From NCBI GenBank assembly GCA_020137815.1, contig CM035355.1:595451-659450 (forward strand): a DNA stretch of 64,000 nucleotides. Direction: 5' to 3'. This DNA is from Hormiphora californensis (taxonomy: Eukaryota > Ctenophora > Tentaculata > Cydippida > Pleurobrachiidae). Below are positions 11,306 through 21,599 of this stretch, piece by piece (the stretch's first letter is position 1; each line of letters starts with the position of its first letter). A program made the translations under genes and the position numbers. The notes beneath the pieces are model-generated. The model was not told the origin of the DNA and searched no databases. It was given only the letters and a program-made list of their open reading frames with translations.

Positions 11306-12934
11306 AGAGAGAGAGAGAGAAAGAAAGGGTGGATAGAGGTAGGATTTATGCAACATCTGCTGCAAAGAGGACCCACTTAACCAAAATCTGGTTCAGTTTT
11401 AATTCGGCAACAAGCTGCCATTTCTCGAAAACAGAATTTTTGTTTATTTATAGATCAGAGATAAGTCTAGACATGACCTTGAGTGGGTTAACTAGTTCTA
11501 CGTCGTGGGTTCCATTTCGACAGTTCCCTCAGATGGCATTGGCGGGGCCCAATATCTTTTAACTATTTGACTACCTTTGGCATTGCAAGGTTTGGTGATG
11601 TGAGTCAGTGATTGTTAACAAGATAGACAACGATATAATGGTACTAAATCAAATAAATTGACAGAAGCTTTCGAGATCACTGTGTATCACGTCTTCAGCT
11701 ATAATGAGAGTGAGGGTGGTAGTCCTTATAAGGGAGGAGAAGAGATAGGTGATCCAGAGGGAGGAGATGTGGTTAGGAAGGAGAGGTGATCCAGGAAGGG
11801 GAGAGAGGTAGGTGATCCAGGGAGGAGAGCAGCTAGGAAGCGGTAGGTGATCCGAACTTGGAGATGTTGCTGGGTCTAGGATGGAAGGAAGAGGTGATCC
11901 GAGGAAGGAGGGAGTTCCACTGAGGATTGATGGCGGGTCCCTTGAGGGTACGGTTGAGTTCAGGTTTGAGGATAGTAATGGCAGCGTGTTCTAGGAGATC
12001 CAAGTGGGAAGAGGATGGAGCAGTAGTTAGGATTTCCGTGTTGTTCCAGCCAATGGTGTGTGAAGATTTCAGGGCATGTAGGGCAGGGGCGGATTTGATG
12101 TTTCCATAGGAATCAGTAGAATTATCAAGGCGGTGATGGCGCTCGTGTTCCGTGATGCGAGTAAGAACAGGTCGTTTGGTTTGGCCAATGTAGGAAGCAG
12201 GACAGTCCAGACAGGGAATCCGGTAGATAACGATGGAGAGAGAGTAGTAGAAGATAGGTTAATAACGGTTTTAGAGGTATCCAGAGCTGGAGTAGTGGGG
12301 GTAGTAGTACGTAGGGGTCCAGAGATGGAGGGAGATGAGATGTGGAAGTCTCGAAGTAGGGAGTAGGGGTTGGCGGAGGGGGAGTTGTAGTAACGGAGGA
12401 GGTCACCGAATTTCTTCTGGTGAGACGTCATCAGAGAATGGTCAGTGATTGGTTTCCTAGGCGATGTGAGTCAGTGATTGGTTTCCTAGGTGATGTGAGT
12501 CAGTGATTGGTTTCCTAGGTGATGTGAGTCAGTGATTGGTTTCCTAGGTGATGTGAGTCAGTGATTGGTTTCCTAGGTGATGTGAGTCAGTGATTGGTTT
12601 CCTAGGTGATGTGAGTCAGTGATTGGTTTCCTAGGTGATGTGAGTCAGTGATTGGTTTCCTAGGCGATGTGAGTCAATGATCATGGTTTCCTAGGCGATG
12701 TGAGCCAATGATTATGGTTTCCTAGGCGATGGTTTGTCAAATACTGTGGTCTGTGGGATCAGGGAGGCTGGGTCAGAGGTAAATAACAAGATGACTCAAC
12801 AAGGCGAAATAAGAAGAGATAGGAACTTTATTTTGGGGCGTGGGTAACACAACAATAACTTACTTGACTGGGTGGGTAGCGGTTCCAAACCCCTTTATGT
12901 TTCCTGCCTGGACTGTGAAGTAATACGTTGTACC
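7887..12934 (-). CDS. ANKFN1/Wide awake (WAKE) homologue, C-terminal exons (FN3 end to RA domain)
   Basis: Three minus-strand exons chain in phase: 12864-12934, 10247-10459 and 7887-9402 (stop at 7887-7889). The first encodes the end of a fibronectin type III domain (GTTYYFTVQAGNIKGFG). The second holds CRPSHWSDC and a basic stretch ending SSPKFVKTLNR. The third holds LLTEADKLPTVEVEG, a ~300-residue conserved region (KTIVEVGRASVILIVPPAV), and a C-terminal RA-like ubiquitin fold starting near TKSRDVINSVARKLRRQ and ending LGEPWVSARFQIRL. This order, and the FVKTLNR and VEVE-type motifs, match what I know of the ANKFN1/Wide awake family: ankyrin repeats, FN3, a conserved region and RA. Family members are cytoplasmic and linked in flies and mice to sleep timing and neuronal excitability; the role here is unknown. 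Ankyrin exons were not found; they may lie beyond the receptor at 14179-15477. Confidence 0.75.
10460..10965. repeat. GC-rich minisatellite in ANKFN1-like intron
   Basis: Dozens of short units built from GGGCGGTTAGTGGGTGGG and GGTTAGGGGTTAGTGGGT are arranged in higher-order blocks of about 90-110 bp separated by GACACCTGGGAGAGAG. The array starts at the acceptor side of exon 10247-10459: the exon-flanking CACCTGGGAGAGAGGG is itself the repeat boundary motif. The repeated strand is G-rich. Confidence 0.9.
11262..11328. repeat. (GA)n microsatellite
   Basis: Nearly pure GA dinucleotides in the large intron of the ANKFN1-like gene. The rest of 11330-12430 holds diverged purine-rich sequence with repeated AGGTGATCC motifs and no recognised gene. 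Confidence 0.85.
12435..12735. repeat. 29-bp minisatellite
   Basis: About ten tandem copies of a 29-bp unit, TGATGTGAGTCAGTGATTGG plus TTTCCTAGG. The central copies are identical and the right-hand copies diverge. A lone partial unit at 11597-11614 suggests an older, wider array. Intronic in the ANKFN1-like gene. Confidence 0.95.
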
Positions 12935-13297
12935 CTGTCGGAGAATGTGGAATTATGACAACAATTGATTAGTAGTTGGGTTAAACCGACAAGGCACTGG
13001 GGGTAAGGACGCAGAACCCACAATTACTGGTTCCTATCAGTACCTTGGAAAGGCCACTAATTGTGTGGGAGAGGAAGTGTCCAGCAGGTACTGTTTCTGA
13101 CCAGATATCACTCTTGAAATTGGGACAACAACTCCACTGAACTGGAAAGATATTGCTGTTATTGGTTACCAACAGGGTTACCAATACGGTTACTAGTGGT
13201 TACCAAGGACAAACGTGTTACCAAGGACAACCAGTATAGGAAATACTGAACTACGTTTACAAACAAAACAACAGACAAAGGTTTAATTTCTAAGATA

Positions 13298-14050
13298 GGG
13301 TAAGCTGGGGTGAAATGGCCCGCGGGGTAAAGTGGCCCATGTATGGGGCAAAGTGGCCCTAGTTATTACATGTGGTCACGTGACTTTTTCTCCAGCGGAG
13401 ACCTGCTCGTTCTGTTCCGAATTTTCGCTTTAAAACTGCTGTCATTTCTGTTTGGGTTGGCCGATTTTAATATTGCAAAAACTGCCAGTTAGGCTTTATA
13501 ATTCTCTAAAACGTGGTATAAAAATGTTTGAAGAAATTGGCATTTTTGTTGTCTTAGTTGTCAATTTTGTGAAATCGGGGCAAATATGGCCCACTCTCCG
13601 GGGCAAAGTGGTCCGGTCTGGGGCAAAGTGGCCCACCTCTAGGACCAATGAAATGGCGCCTGCAATACCACGTGATATTGAATGCACAAAAATGTAGTAC
13701 AGACGATCAAATTAGGGGCAAAGTGGCCCATGTTCCGGTGCAGAACATGGGCCACTTTGCCCCTAGTTTGATCGTTTCGTCTAACAACACCAGGCACGTG
13801 ATAAAATCGAGCAATGCTATTGGCTTGGGCCACTTTGCCCCGGTGCAAATTTTCCAAAAAACGCCTCACCAAATTATTTGAATTGATTAATTAACTCATT
13901 AAATAAAACTTGTAGATAATAAAATTTAGCTCGGCTGAATGGAAAAGGTTTCATTGAATAGCCTATATAATTTTTTTCTTCCTGCTGTATAAATTGCGTA
14001 TTTTAGAACCTAAAACGTTAAAAGTGGGCCACTTTTACCCCAGCTTACCC
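13298..14050. mobile_element. 753-bp non-autonomous DNA transposon, TA-flanked
   Basis: Ends GGGTAAGCTGGGGTGAAATG and the inverted CTTTTACCCCAGCTTACCC are flanked by TA on both sides (13296-13297 and 14051-14052). Sub-terminal copies of GGGGCAAAGTGGCCC recur in both orientations, and an internal perfect hairpin lies at about 13707-13776. No transposase frame is present. TA flanks suggest the Tc1/mariner group, but the family is not assigned. It lies between the ANKFN1-like FN3 exon and the GPCR. Confidence 0.9.
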
Positions 14051-14133
14051 TACCGTGTATGGGCCGGAAAAACAGGAAAAACTAGATGGTTCGTGGGTTA
14101 AAAACAAAAACAGCAACGATAACAAACTCGTAA

Positions 14134-14139
14134 TTTATT
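14134..14139 (-). promoter_or_regulatory. Probable polyadenylation signal of the GPCR
   Basis: TTTATT on the plus strand, AATAAA on the minus strand, about 40 bp past the stop of the receptor gene. Confidence 0.6.
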
Positions 14140-14178
14140 GAATATCTGTTCATACTATTTCCCAACCTCTAACACACT

Positions 14179-15477
14179 CTAACATGCTGTTTCTATCCTG
14201 GTTCCTGGGTTCAGAACACCCTTCTGCAGTACACAATTCAAAGACAGTTTCTTGGGGATGGAAACGTTATTGTTATTGTTGAACAGCATCGTAGCAGCAG
14301 GACTGTGACCCTTCATCGTAAAACTGCTCCCTCCAGGATGCTCTCTCCCATTATGATTCCAACTCCACCTACACATGATCACCCTCGTGCAATGATCACG
14401 GAGTGCTCGTATCCTGGCCATGTATACCAGAGGGTTAAATGTACTGTTTAGTGGTATACTATACACGGTGATAGCGAGGTGTAATATATGGAACTGGTCC
14501 TCTGTCAGTGAACCCTGGTGATAGCTCCAGGAGTATTCGCTAAGCACGGAGACTTGGTCCAGTGCCAACATTATGCAATAGGGTAGGTTAAAGAATATAT
14601 AGAGGCCAGTGAGAATGATTATTGTTAGAGTTGCACTTCGTTTAGTTTTCAGGGACTGGTGTATCAGTTGGTTGTTGTATTTGTCGTAGTTTGCTGTGTT
14701 ACCACAGCACACTGGAGTTGATTTTAGCTGGTATACCGAGATAATACAACTCGCTATTATAGGGAATATGGGGAGAATGTATTCGAATACCACTAAGAGC
14801 AGTGTCAGTCCTTTAAATTCAGGGGTATTGATTGGGAAGATAGCCCCCAGAGACCATCCACAACCCCCCGCAGCAGGGAAAAAGAAGTAACTACTCCCGA
14901 ACCAGAGGGGTATCGTCTGCTGGATCATTAGCAGCACCAGGTAACTCAGAATGGGCGTTACGATGTGCTTCGGGCTCAGTCGGACGAAAGGGAGCGTCAT
15001 GCATACTGCACGAAGGATGCTCATTAGGCCGATACAAAAGACGGAGAGTCGAGCTGTGATCTGTTGTAGATACCCCCATGCTATACACAGGAGATGAACA
15101 CTAAAGAACATCTCACGTCCACCAGATATGAGAGTTACAGCAGAGGGTAGGTAGAGGAGACACATGGTGAGGTCTACCAAGTTATTGAACATGTGGAACA
15201 GGGAGACATAGCTGGTTGCCCTCCTAGATTTCCGGATGAAGTAGGACAGGGAGAGGAGGTTAGTGGGTACCCCAACTAACACACAGAACATTGAGATGGC
15301 GGCGAAGAAGGGGAGAGGGTAGTTGGTGGCAGGGGTTGAGGTTGAGCTGAAGTTGGCTGTTAGGGAGGGAGGCGGTTCTGACATCATCATGTGCAGCTTT
15401 GAGCTTACTATACATAGTTGTGGGGAGGGAGACGTTAGTTGGGGGAGAGATATTGTCTTGGGACTTGGGTCATACAA
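14179..15477 (-). CDS. Intronless class A (rhodopsin-like) orphan GPCR, 432 aa
   Basis: A single open frame with seven hydrophobic segments. The N-terminus (about 60 residues) is Ser/Thr/Pro-rich with one NFSS glycosylation site. TM1 has GVPTNLL (GN motif region), and TM2 has NLVDLTMCLLYLP with the conserved Asp. TM3 ends SILRAV in place of the usual DRY. TM4 is IVTPILSYLVLLMIQQ, and TM5 carries a central Pro (FEYILPIFPI). TM6 has FFNLPYCIM, and TM7 has NSTFNPLVY, a clean NPxxY, followed by a basic helix-8 stretch. The C-tail contains an NNNNN run. No intron is needed. The ligand is unknown; a peptide or chemosensory role would be a guess. The loss of Asp/Glu in the DRY position may alter basal activity. 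A second Met cluster about 30 residues in (HMMMSE) is an alternative start. Confidence 0.9.
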   Translation of the reverse strand: MYDPSPKTISLPQLTSPSPQLCIVSSKLHMMMSEPPPSLTANFSSTSTPATNYPLPFFAAISMFCVLVGVPTNLLSLSYFIRKSRRATSYVSLFHMFNNLVDLTMCLLYLPSAVTLISGGREMFFSVHLLCIAWGYLQQITARLSVFCIGLMSILRAVCMTLPFVRLSPKHIVTPILSYLVLLMIQQTIPLWFGSSYFFFPAAGGCGWSLGAIFPINTPEFKGLTLLLVVFEYILPIFPIIASCIISVYQLKSTPVCCGNTANYDKYNNQLIHQSLKTKRSATLTIIILTGLYIFFNLPYCIMLALDQVSVLSEYSWSYHQGSLTEDQFHILHLAITVYSIPLNSTFNPLVYMARIRALRDHCTRVIMCRWSWNHNGREHPGGSSFTMKGHSPAATMLFNNNNNVSIPKKLSLNCVLQKGVLNPGTRIETAC

Positions 15478-16195
15478 TTACATAATATATCTCACAAATA
15501 AAGTGCAAACAGTTGAAATGTCATGACATAATCCAGAAAAAAAAGAAGAGAACAACGAAAGTGAAAAATAAACGGAGAACAAAGGAGCCAGACAAATTGG
15601 AGGTTCCAGAATCAAGAACTAACGCAATACCGAGGGTATAGTAAAACTGAAAATCCAGTAAGGTAGTTAGTAATTGAGTGAGTCACGCGTACTTCATCCC
15701 GCACCTGATCCAGACAGAATAAAGTGTGGCAATAATTCAAGGTGTAGAAATGATCTTTATTGCAGATTTGATAGGATCAAAACTAATCCCGAAACTAGTT
15801 CATCAACAATATTTCTAGAAGTAACACGTTGCATCTGACAAGCCAGACACGTTCCATGATCCGAGAAGAAATTAAAAGTCTAAAGAGGGAGAGAGAGATC
15901 ACGAATGTCTGAATGATCTACCAACATATATCATAAGTGGCGGGGGTGGTAGGCAATTTAAAGGAGCTGGTATCACGCGTCACTGCACGCGATGTCATAT
16001 ACCCCCCAGATATAATAAACCATCTTGCATTTAAACCCGAAACTTACACTAAAACCCGAAACTGCAACTGTAATGCTAAAAAAAGTGCTGACAGTTCTAG
16101 GTACACCATGATACGGATATATTGCACAATATGTCATATCCTTCCTACCCCTAGCGGCGGATTGGTGGTGCTCCAACCATGCTTAACCAGATCAA
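15478..16195. other. Intergenic, no gene recognised
   Basis: AT-rich sequence with short frames only. No family signature, RNA gene or repeat array was seen. Confidence 0.5.
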
Positions 16196-16257
16196 CTAGT
16201 TAGGAGGTTTAATAAAACTCTTACAAGATCAACTAGTTAGGAGGTTTAATAAAACTC
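16190..16257. repeat. 34-36 bp direct duplication
   Basis: AGATCAACTAGTTAGGAGGT followed by TTAATAAAACTCT occurs twice in tandem with a 2-3 bp spacer. The copies are identical, so the duplication is recent. Confidence 0.85.
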
Positions 16258-16377
16258 TCGGTTTTACAGACTCTCGGTGCCCAGTTTACTGTTTTAGGGA
16301 AGTTAGGATTCTTACAAGATGAAGGGGATCTCTCTCTCTCTTTTTTTCTCTCTCTCTCTCTCTCTCTCTCTCACGGG

Positions 16378-16609
16378 GGATTACGGGGGCTCGAATAGAT
16401 CGCCCGTATAGATCGCCCGTACCAGTCGCCCGTACATTTGCTTTGCGCATTACGTTTCATCGCACTTTCACCACAAATAAGGTACATGCGCATTACGCAC
16501 ATGTGTTTTGTTGTGGTGAAAGTGTGGTGAAACGTAATGCGCAAAGCAAATGTACGTGCGACTAGTACGGGCGACTGGTACGGGCGTCTCATCCGGGCCC
16601 CCGTAATCC
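16378..16609. mobile_element. 232-bp palindromic MITE inside a CT microsatellite
   Basis: The left end GGATTACGGGGGC and right end GCCCCCGTAATCC are inverted. Each arm carries tandem GTA(C)GGGCGACT-type motifs and an inner CATTTGCTTTGCGCATTACG / CGTAATGCGCAAAGCAAATG pair. (CT)n flanks both sides (16331-16372 and 16613-16635), so it appears to have split one microsatellite. Confidence 0.85.
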
Positions 16610-16681
16610 GCTGCCTCTCTCTCTCTCTCTCTCTCGCTATAAATTAGAGAAATCATTCAAAATTTTACTGGCATAAATCAA

Positions 16682-16756
16682 TTTAATAAAACGTCATAGG
16701 CCAGTAAAACCGGCCTAGTTAAATTAGGTTTTACTGGCCTATGACATTTTATTAAA
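16682..16756. repeat. 75-bp palindrome (30-bp arms)
   Basis: Arms 16682-16711 and 16727-16756 pair with about one mismatch; each contains CATAGGCCAGTAAAACC or its complement. The 15-bp loop GGCCTAGTTAAATTA is itself partly self-complementary. A tiny MITE is likely. Confidence 0.85.
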
Positions 16757-17390
16757 ATTAAAAAAACTATTTGTTTTGACTTAGAACTCATCTAAATACA
16801 GACAATCTAACGAAGAAAAACATTAGAAGATAGCATTGCTACATTTTTCATCCAATATCTGAGGCTCTATAGGCTCTGGTTGGAAATTATGTACATATCC
16901 TATTCGTCTCTGGCTCACTTCCCCTGACTCCTCTTTCTCTCTCATTCGCTCTCACTATCTCACACATACTCTCGCTCTCTCAATATTATCCTCTTATTTT
17001 CTACCGTTCTCTATTATTCGTCTCACAGATTGTCAGAAAATCTGTGTGACACAAGAACGTGCAATCTGGAGAGAACGCCCATCGAGCCGTGAGAAAGACA
17101 TGCGCAAGACAAATTAAATATTGCATGCATATTATGCCTCTTATAGAATACATAATAATACATAATAATTATTATGTTCTTGAAGAAGGCATCATGTCAA
17201 GCATTATATATATATATAGAATTGAATCAGACTCCAAACAGAGAAACACCTAGGAATGCCGTTGAGATGTAGTTTAGAACTCAGCTGTCGACACAGTCTA
17301 TGAAAACTAACAGTTTAACGTTGAAAAGGAAGGAGAAAAAGAGAGGGTTGTTGTGCGAGTAGAACAGAGACAGGACGAATGGTAGGGCGA
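16757..17390. other. No gene recognised
   Basis: AT-rich, with CT-rich patches near 16925-17000 and a short TA run at 17205-17216. No coding signature. Confidence 0.5.
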
Positions 17391-17394
17391 CAAT

Positions 17395-17443
17395 ATCATA
17401 ATATCATCATAATATCATCATAATATCATCATAATATCATCAG
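17395..17443. repeat. 11-bp tandem repeat
   Basis: Four to five copies of AATATCATCAT. Confidence 0.9.
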
Positions 17444-17524
17444 ACGGAGATAGCGAGGCAGAGAGATTTGAGATCGGTACGATCGCCCCAGTTTTACTAG
17501 TAAACGATTTCGAAATGGGGGCGT

Positions 17525-17719
17525 CAAAATGATCTATCCTAGGTCGAAATGATCTATCCTAGGTCGAAATGATCTATCCTAGGTCGAAATGATCTATCCT
17601 AGGTCGAAATGATCTATCCTAGGTCAAAATGATCTATCCTAGGTCGAAATGATCTATCCTAGGTCGAAATGATCTATCCTAGGTCGAAATGATCTATCCT
17701 AGGTCGAAATGATCTACCT
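17525..17719. repeat. 20-bp tandem repeat, ten copies
   Basis: Unit AAATGATCTATCCTAGGTCG, nine full copies and one diverged tenth. A single G-to-A change marks one unit; the rest are identical. Each unit holds the palindrome CCTAGG. No coding context. Confidence 0.95.
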
Positions 17720-19255
<1,536 letters not shown>

Positions 19256-19814
19256 ATTCCACTCGCTGGTTGTAGCCCCTTTCAAATGCAATCAAATGCA
19301 TCAGAAACTATTTATGTACAGCCCTCCATCTCTTTCTCTCTCCACTCTCTCTTTCTCTCTCCACTAATGGACCCTAGGGTGGGGATGATAGACTCTCCCT
19401 CTATCTCCCCGCCGTAGCTCCGGTTGCACCATCGGGGTGTGGGGGACCACTGAACAATGGAAGGATAATAGCAGCCCTCTTTTGAATGGTCAACATGAAG
19501 TCGGCACGCGGCCGGGTAATAAGTAGAAACGGGGCTTTTTGCGTTTGAGTTCCGATATACCGACAAAACATTAGCGATTAAACTATCTGATATTTCACGA
19601 AACTGCTTTTGTGCATAAAGGAGCTTTATGGCTATGCCAGCCATGTATCTATCTGTATATATCTGGAGTGAATGATAAAAGGAATTTAAGGAGGTTAAAT
19701 TATTGAAATTAAATCAAGCTTGACCAAAGGTTCGATCTACGTATCAATTTTGGAGCTTGCCAGCCAGATTACGTTATATTTAATTAGAGTTAGATAAATT
19801 TAGAATAAGCAGGG

Positions 19815-21240
19815 AAAAAAAAAAAAAAAAAAAAAATTTTTTTTTTTTTTTCCCCCCTCTTCCCTTTTTTTTTCCCCATGACAAAGCATAATTTTAAAAA
19901 AAAAAACCTTCCCCTTCAAATTTTTCCCTTCTTCCCCCCCCAAAAAAAGGAAAAGGGGGGGAAAAAAATTTTAAAAAAAAGGGGGGAAGGGGGAAAACGG
20001 GGGGGAAAAAAAAAAGGGGAAAAAAAAGGGGAAAATCCCCCCCCTTTATGGGGGTTTCCCACCCAAACCAAAAATTCATTTTCTGAATCAAGTTGGAGGC
20101 AGCAGAAAATTTATTAGAGAAGAAAAAGGGGGAAAATGAAGAAACCTCCTCCGAAAAGGGGGTCAGGGGAAAGGGAGTGGGAAAAAACAATAAGGAAACC
20201 AGCCGGGGTTTAAGGTGCCTTAAAGCAACAAAGCAAAACTATTTAACGCCTCCTTTTTTTTCCATTTTCCTACCAAAAAATTTGGGTGTAACTTCCATAT
20301 CTGGTTCCTTTTCCCCAAAGGGGGGAAGCATGGGAAAAAACCCCTTTTTTTAATCACCTATCGCCGGCCTATAAAAAGGGTTTTTGGGTTTTTTTTTCCT
20401 TACCCACCAAAAATTCCCTAACTTCTTTCATTCTCAAACTCTTTGTCCCATGGACTTTTTTTGGGTTCCCTGTACCCCATAAAATCTCCCTTTCAGGTCG
20501 CCTTTCCCCCCCTTTTTATTAATTTCCCTTTTCCCCCTTTTTTGGGCCCCCGTTTTTTGTCCGGGTTTGAAAATTCATAACATTGCCGCCAACACCTTGT
20601 TTTCCAAAATTTTCCAAATATTTAAATTTTTAACAAAGTCCCAAAAAAACTTTTTGGGGAAATGGGCTAAAAGAGAAAGGGGGGAATTGCCTCTTTCTCT
20701 TGGTACGTCTTTACCCCTCTTTCCTTTCCTCCTTCTCGCTCCCTCTTTTTTTTTTTCCTTTCTCTTCTCCTTCTCTCTTCTTCCTTCCTCTTCTCTTCTC
20801 TCTTTCCTCTCTCTTTTCTCTCTCCTCTCTCTCTCTCTCTTCTTTCGTAGGAAGGAAGGCAACGGGGAGCTGCGGTTTTCAACCCATCCATTTTTAAATT
20901 TTATTTTTTAAGGATAATTAACCACGGCTTAAGAAGAGAGATAAGAAAAACTGACAAAGCCAAAAAAAAGAGCCAATTACGGAGCAGCGGTTGGAAATTA
21001 TTTCAAAAAATTAAAAAATTTTGATTAAAAAAAAGGGGAAAGAAAAAAAGAGATATAAAACAAAGATTAGAAAGAGAAAAGAGGAGAAAAAAAAGAGATG
21101 GGGAGAAGGGAGGGAGAAGAGAGAAGGAGAGAGAAGAGGGTAGGGATTTTCTTTACAAACAAAAAGTTTTTTTTTTAAATGAAAAAACTCAAAATTTCTG
21201 TTGCCACACCTGTTGATTAATACAGGTTGCATTGAAATAG
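19815..21240. other. Homopolymer-inflated, probably low-quality sequence
   Basis: Runs of A, T, G and C follow one another almost without normal text (for example about 23 A then 14 T at 19815-19852). Much of the segment reads as if most bases were doubled or tripled, and it ends in CT/GA-rich and purine-rich patches. Frames through it encode only Lys/Gly/Phe/Pro-rich peptides. This looks like uncorrected consensus rather than genome. Confidence 0.7.
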
Positions 21241-21396
21241 AGGGGCACTGTGAGACAGCTGGAGGGAAACTTTAAAAACCCTCCCTAATCATTGAACGCA
21301 AATATCAAAAATAAAATCGGCAATATTCAAAAGTGCCCTTTAATTTCTAGAACCTATGAGTTGTATTTTTTCAAGAATGAGGGGTGGGGGAAGGAT

Positions 21397-21415
21397 GAGG
21401 AGAGAGAAAGAGAGA

Positions 21416-21511
<96 letters not shown>

Positions 21512-21530
21512 AGAGAAAGAGAGAGATGAG
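21397..21530. repeat. (GA)n microsatellite
   Basis: GA dinucleotides with GAAAGA interruptions at both ends. Confidence 0.95.
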
Positions 21531-21599
21531 ATAAATTGAGAGATAGCAAGACAGGGTGAGGGAGAGAGATAGCTCATCTCGCCGCAGAAAGGTGGGCTA

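Noticed and set aside
19312-19644. 110-codon minus frame
   Set aside because: Begins and ends in low-complexity sequence; the middle has no conserved motif or splice structure.
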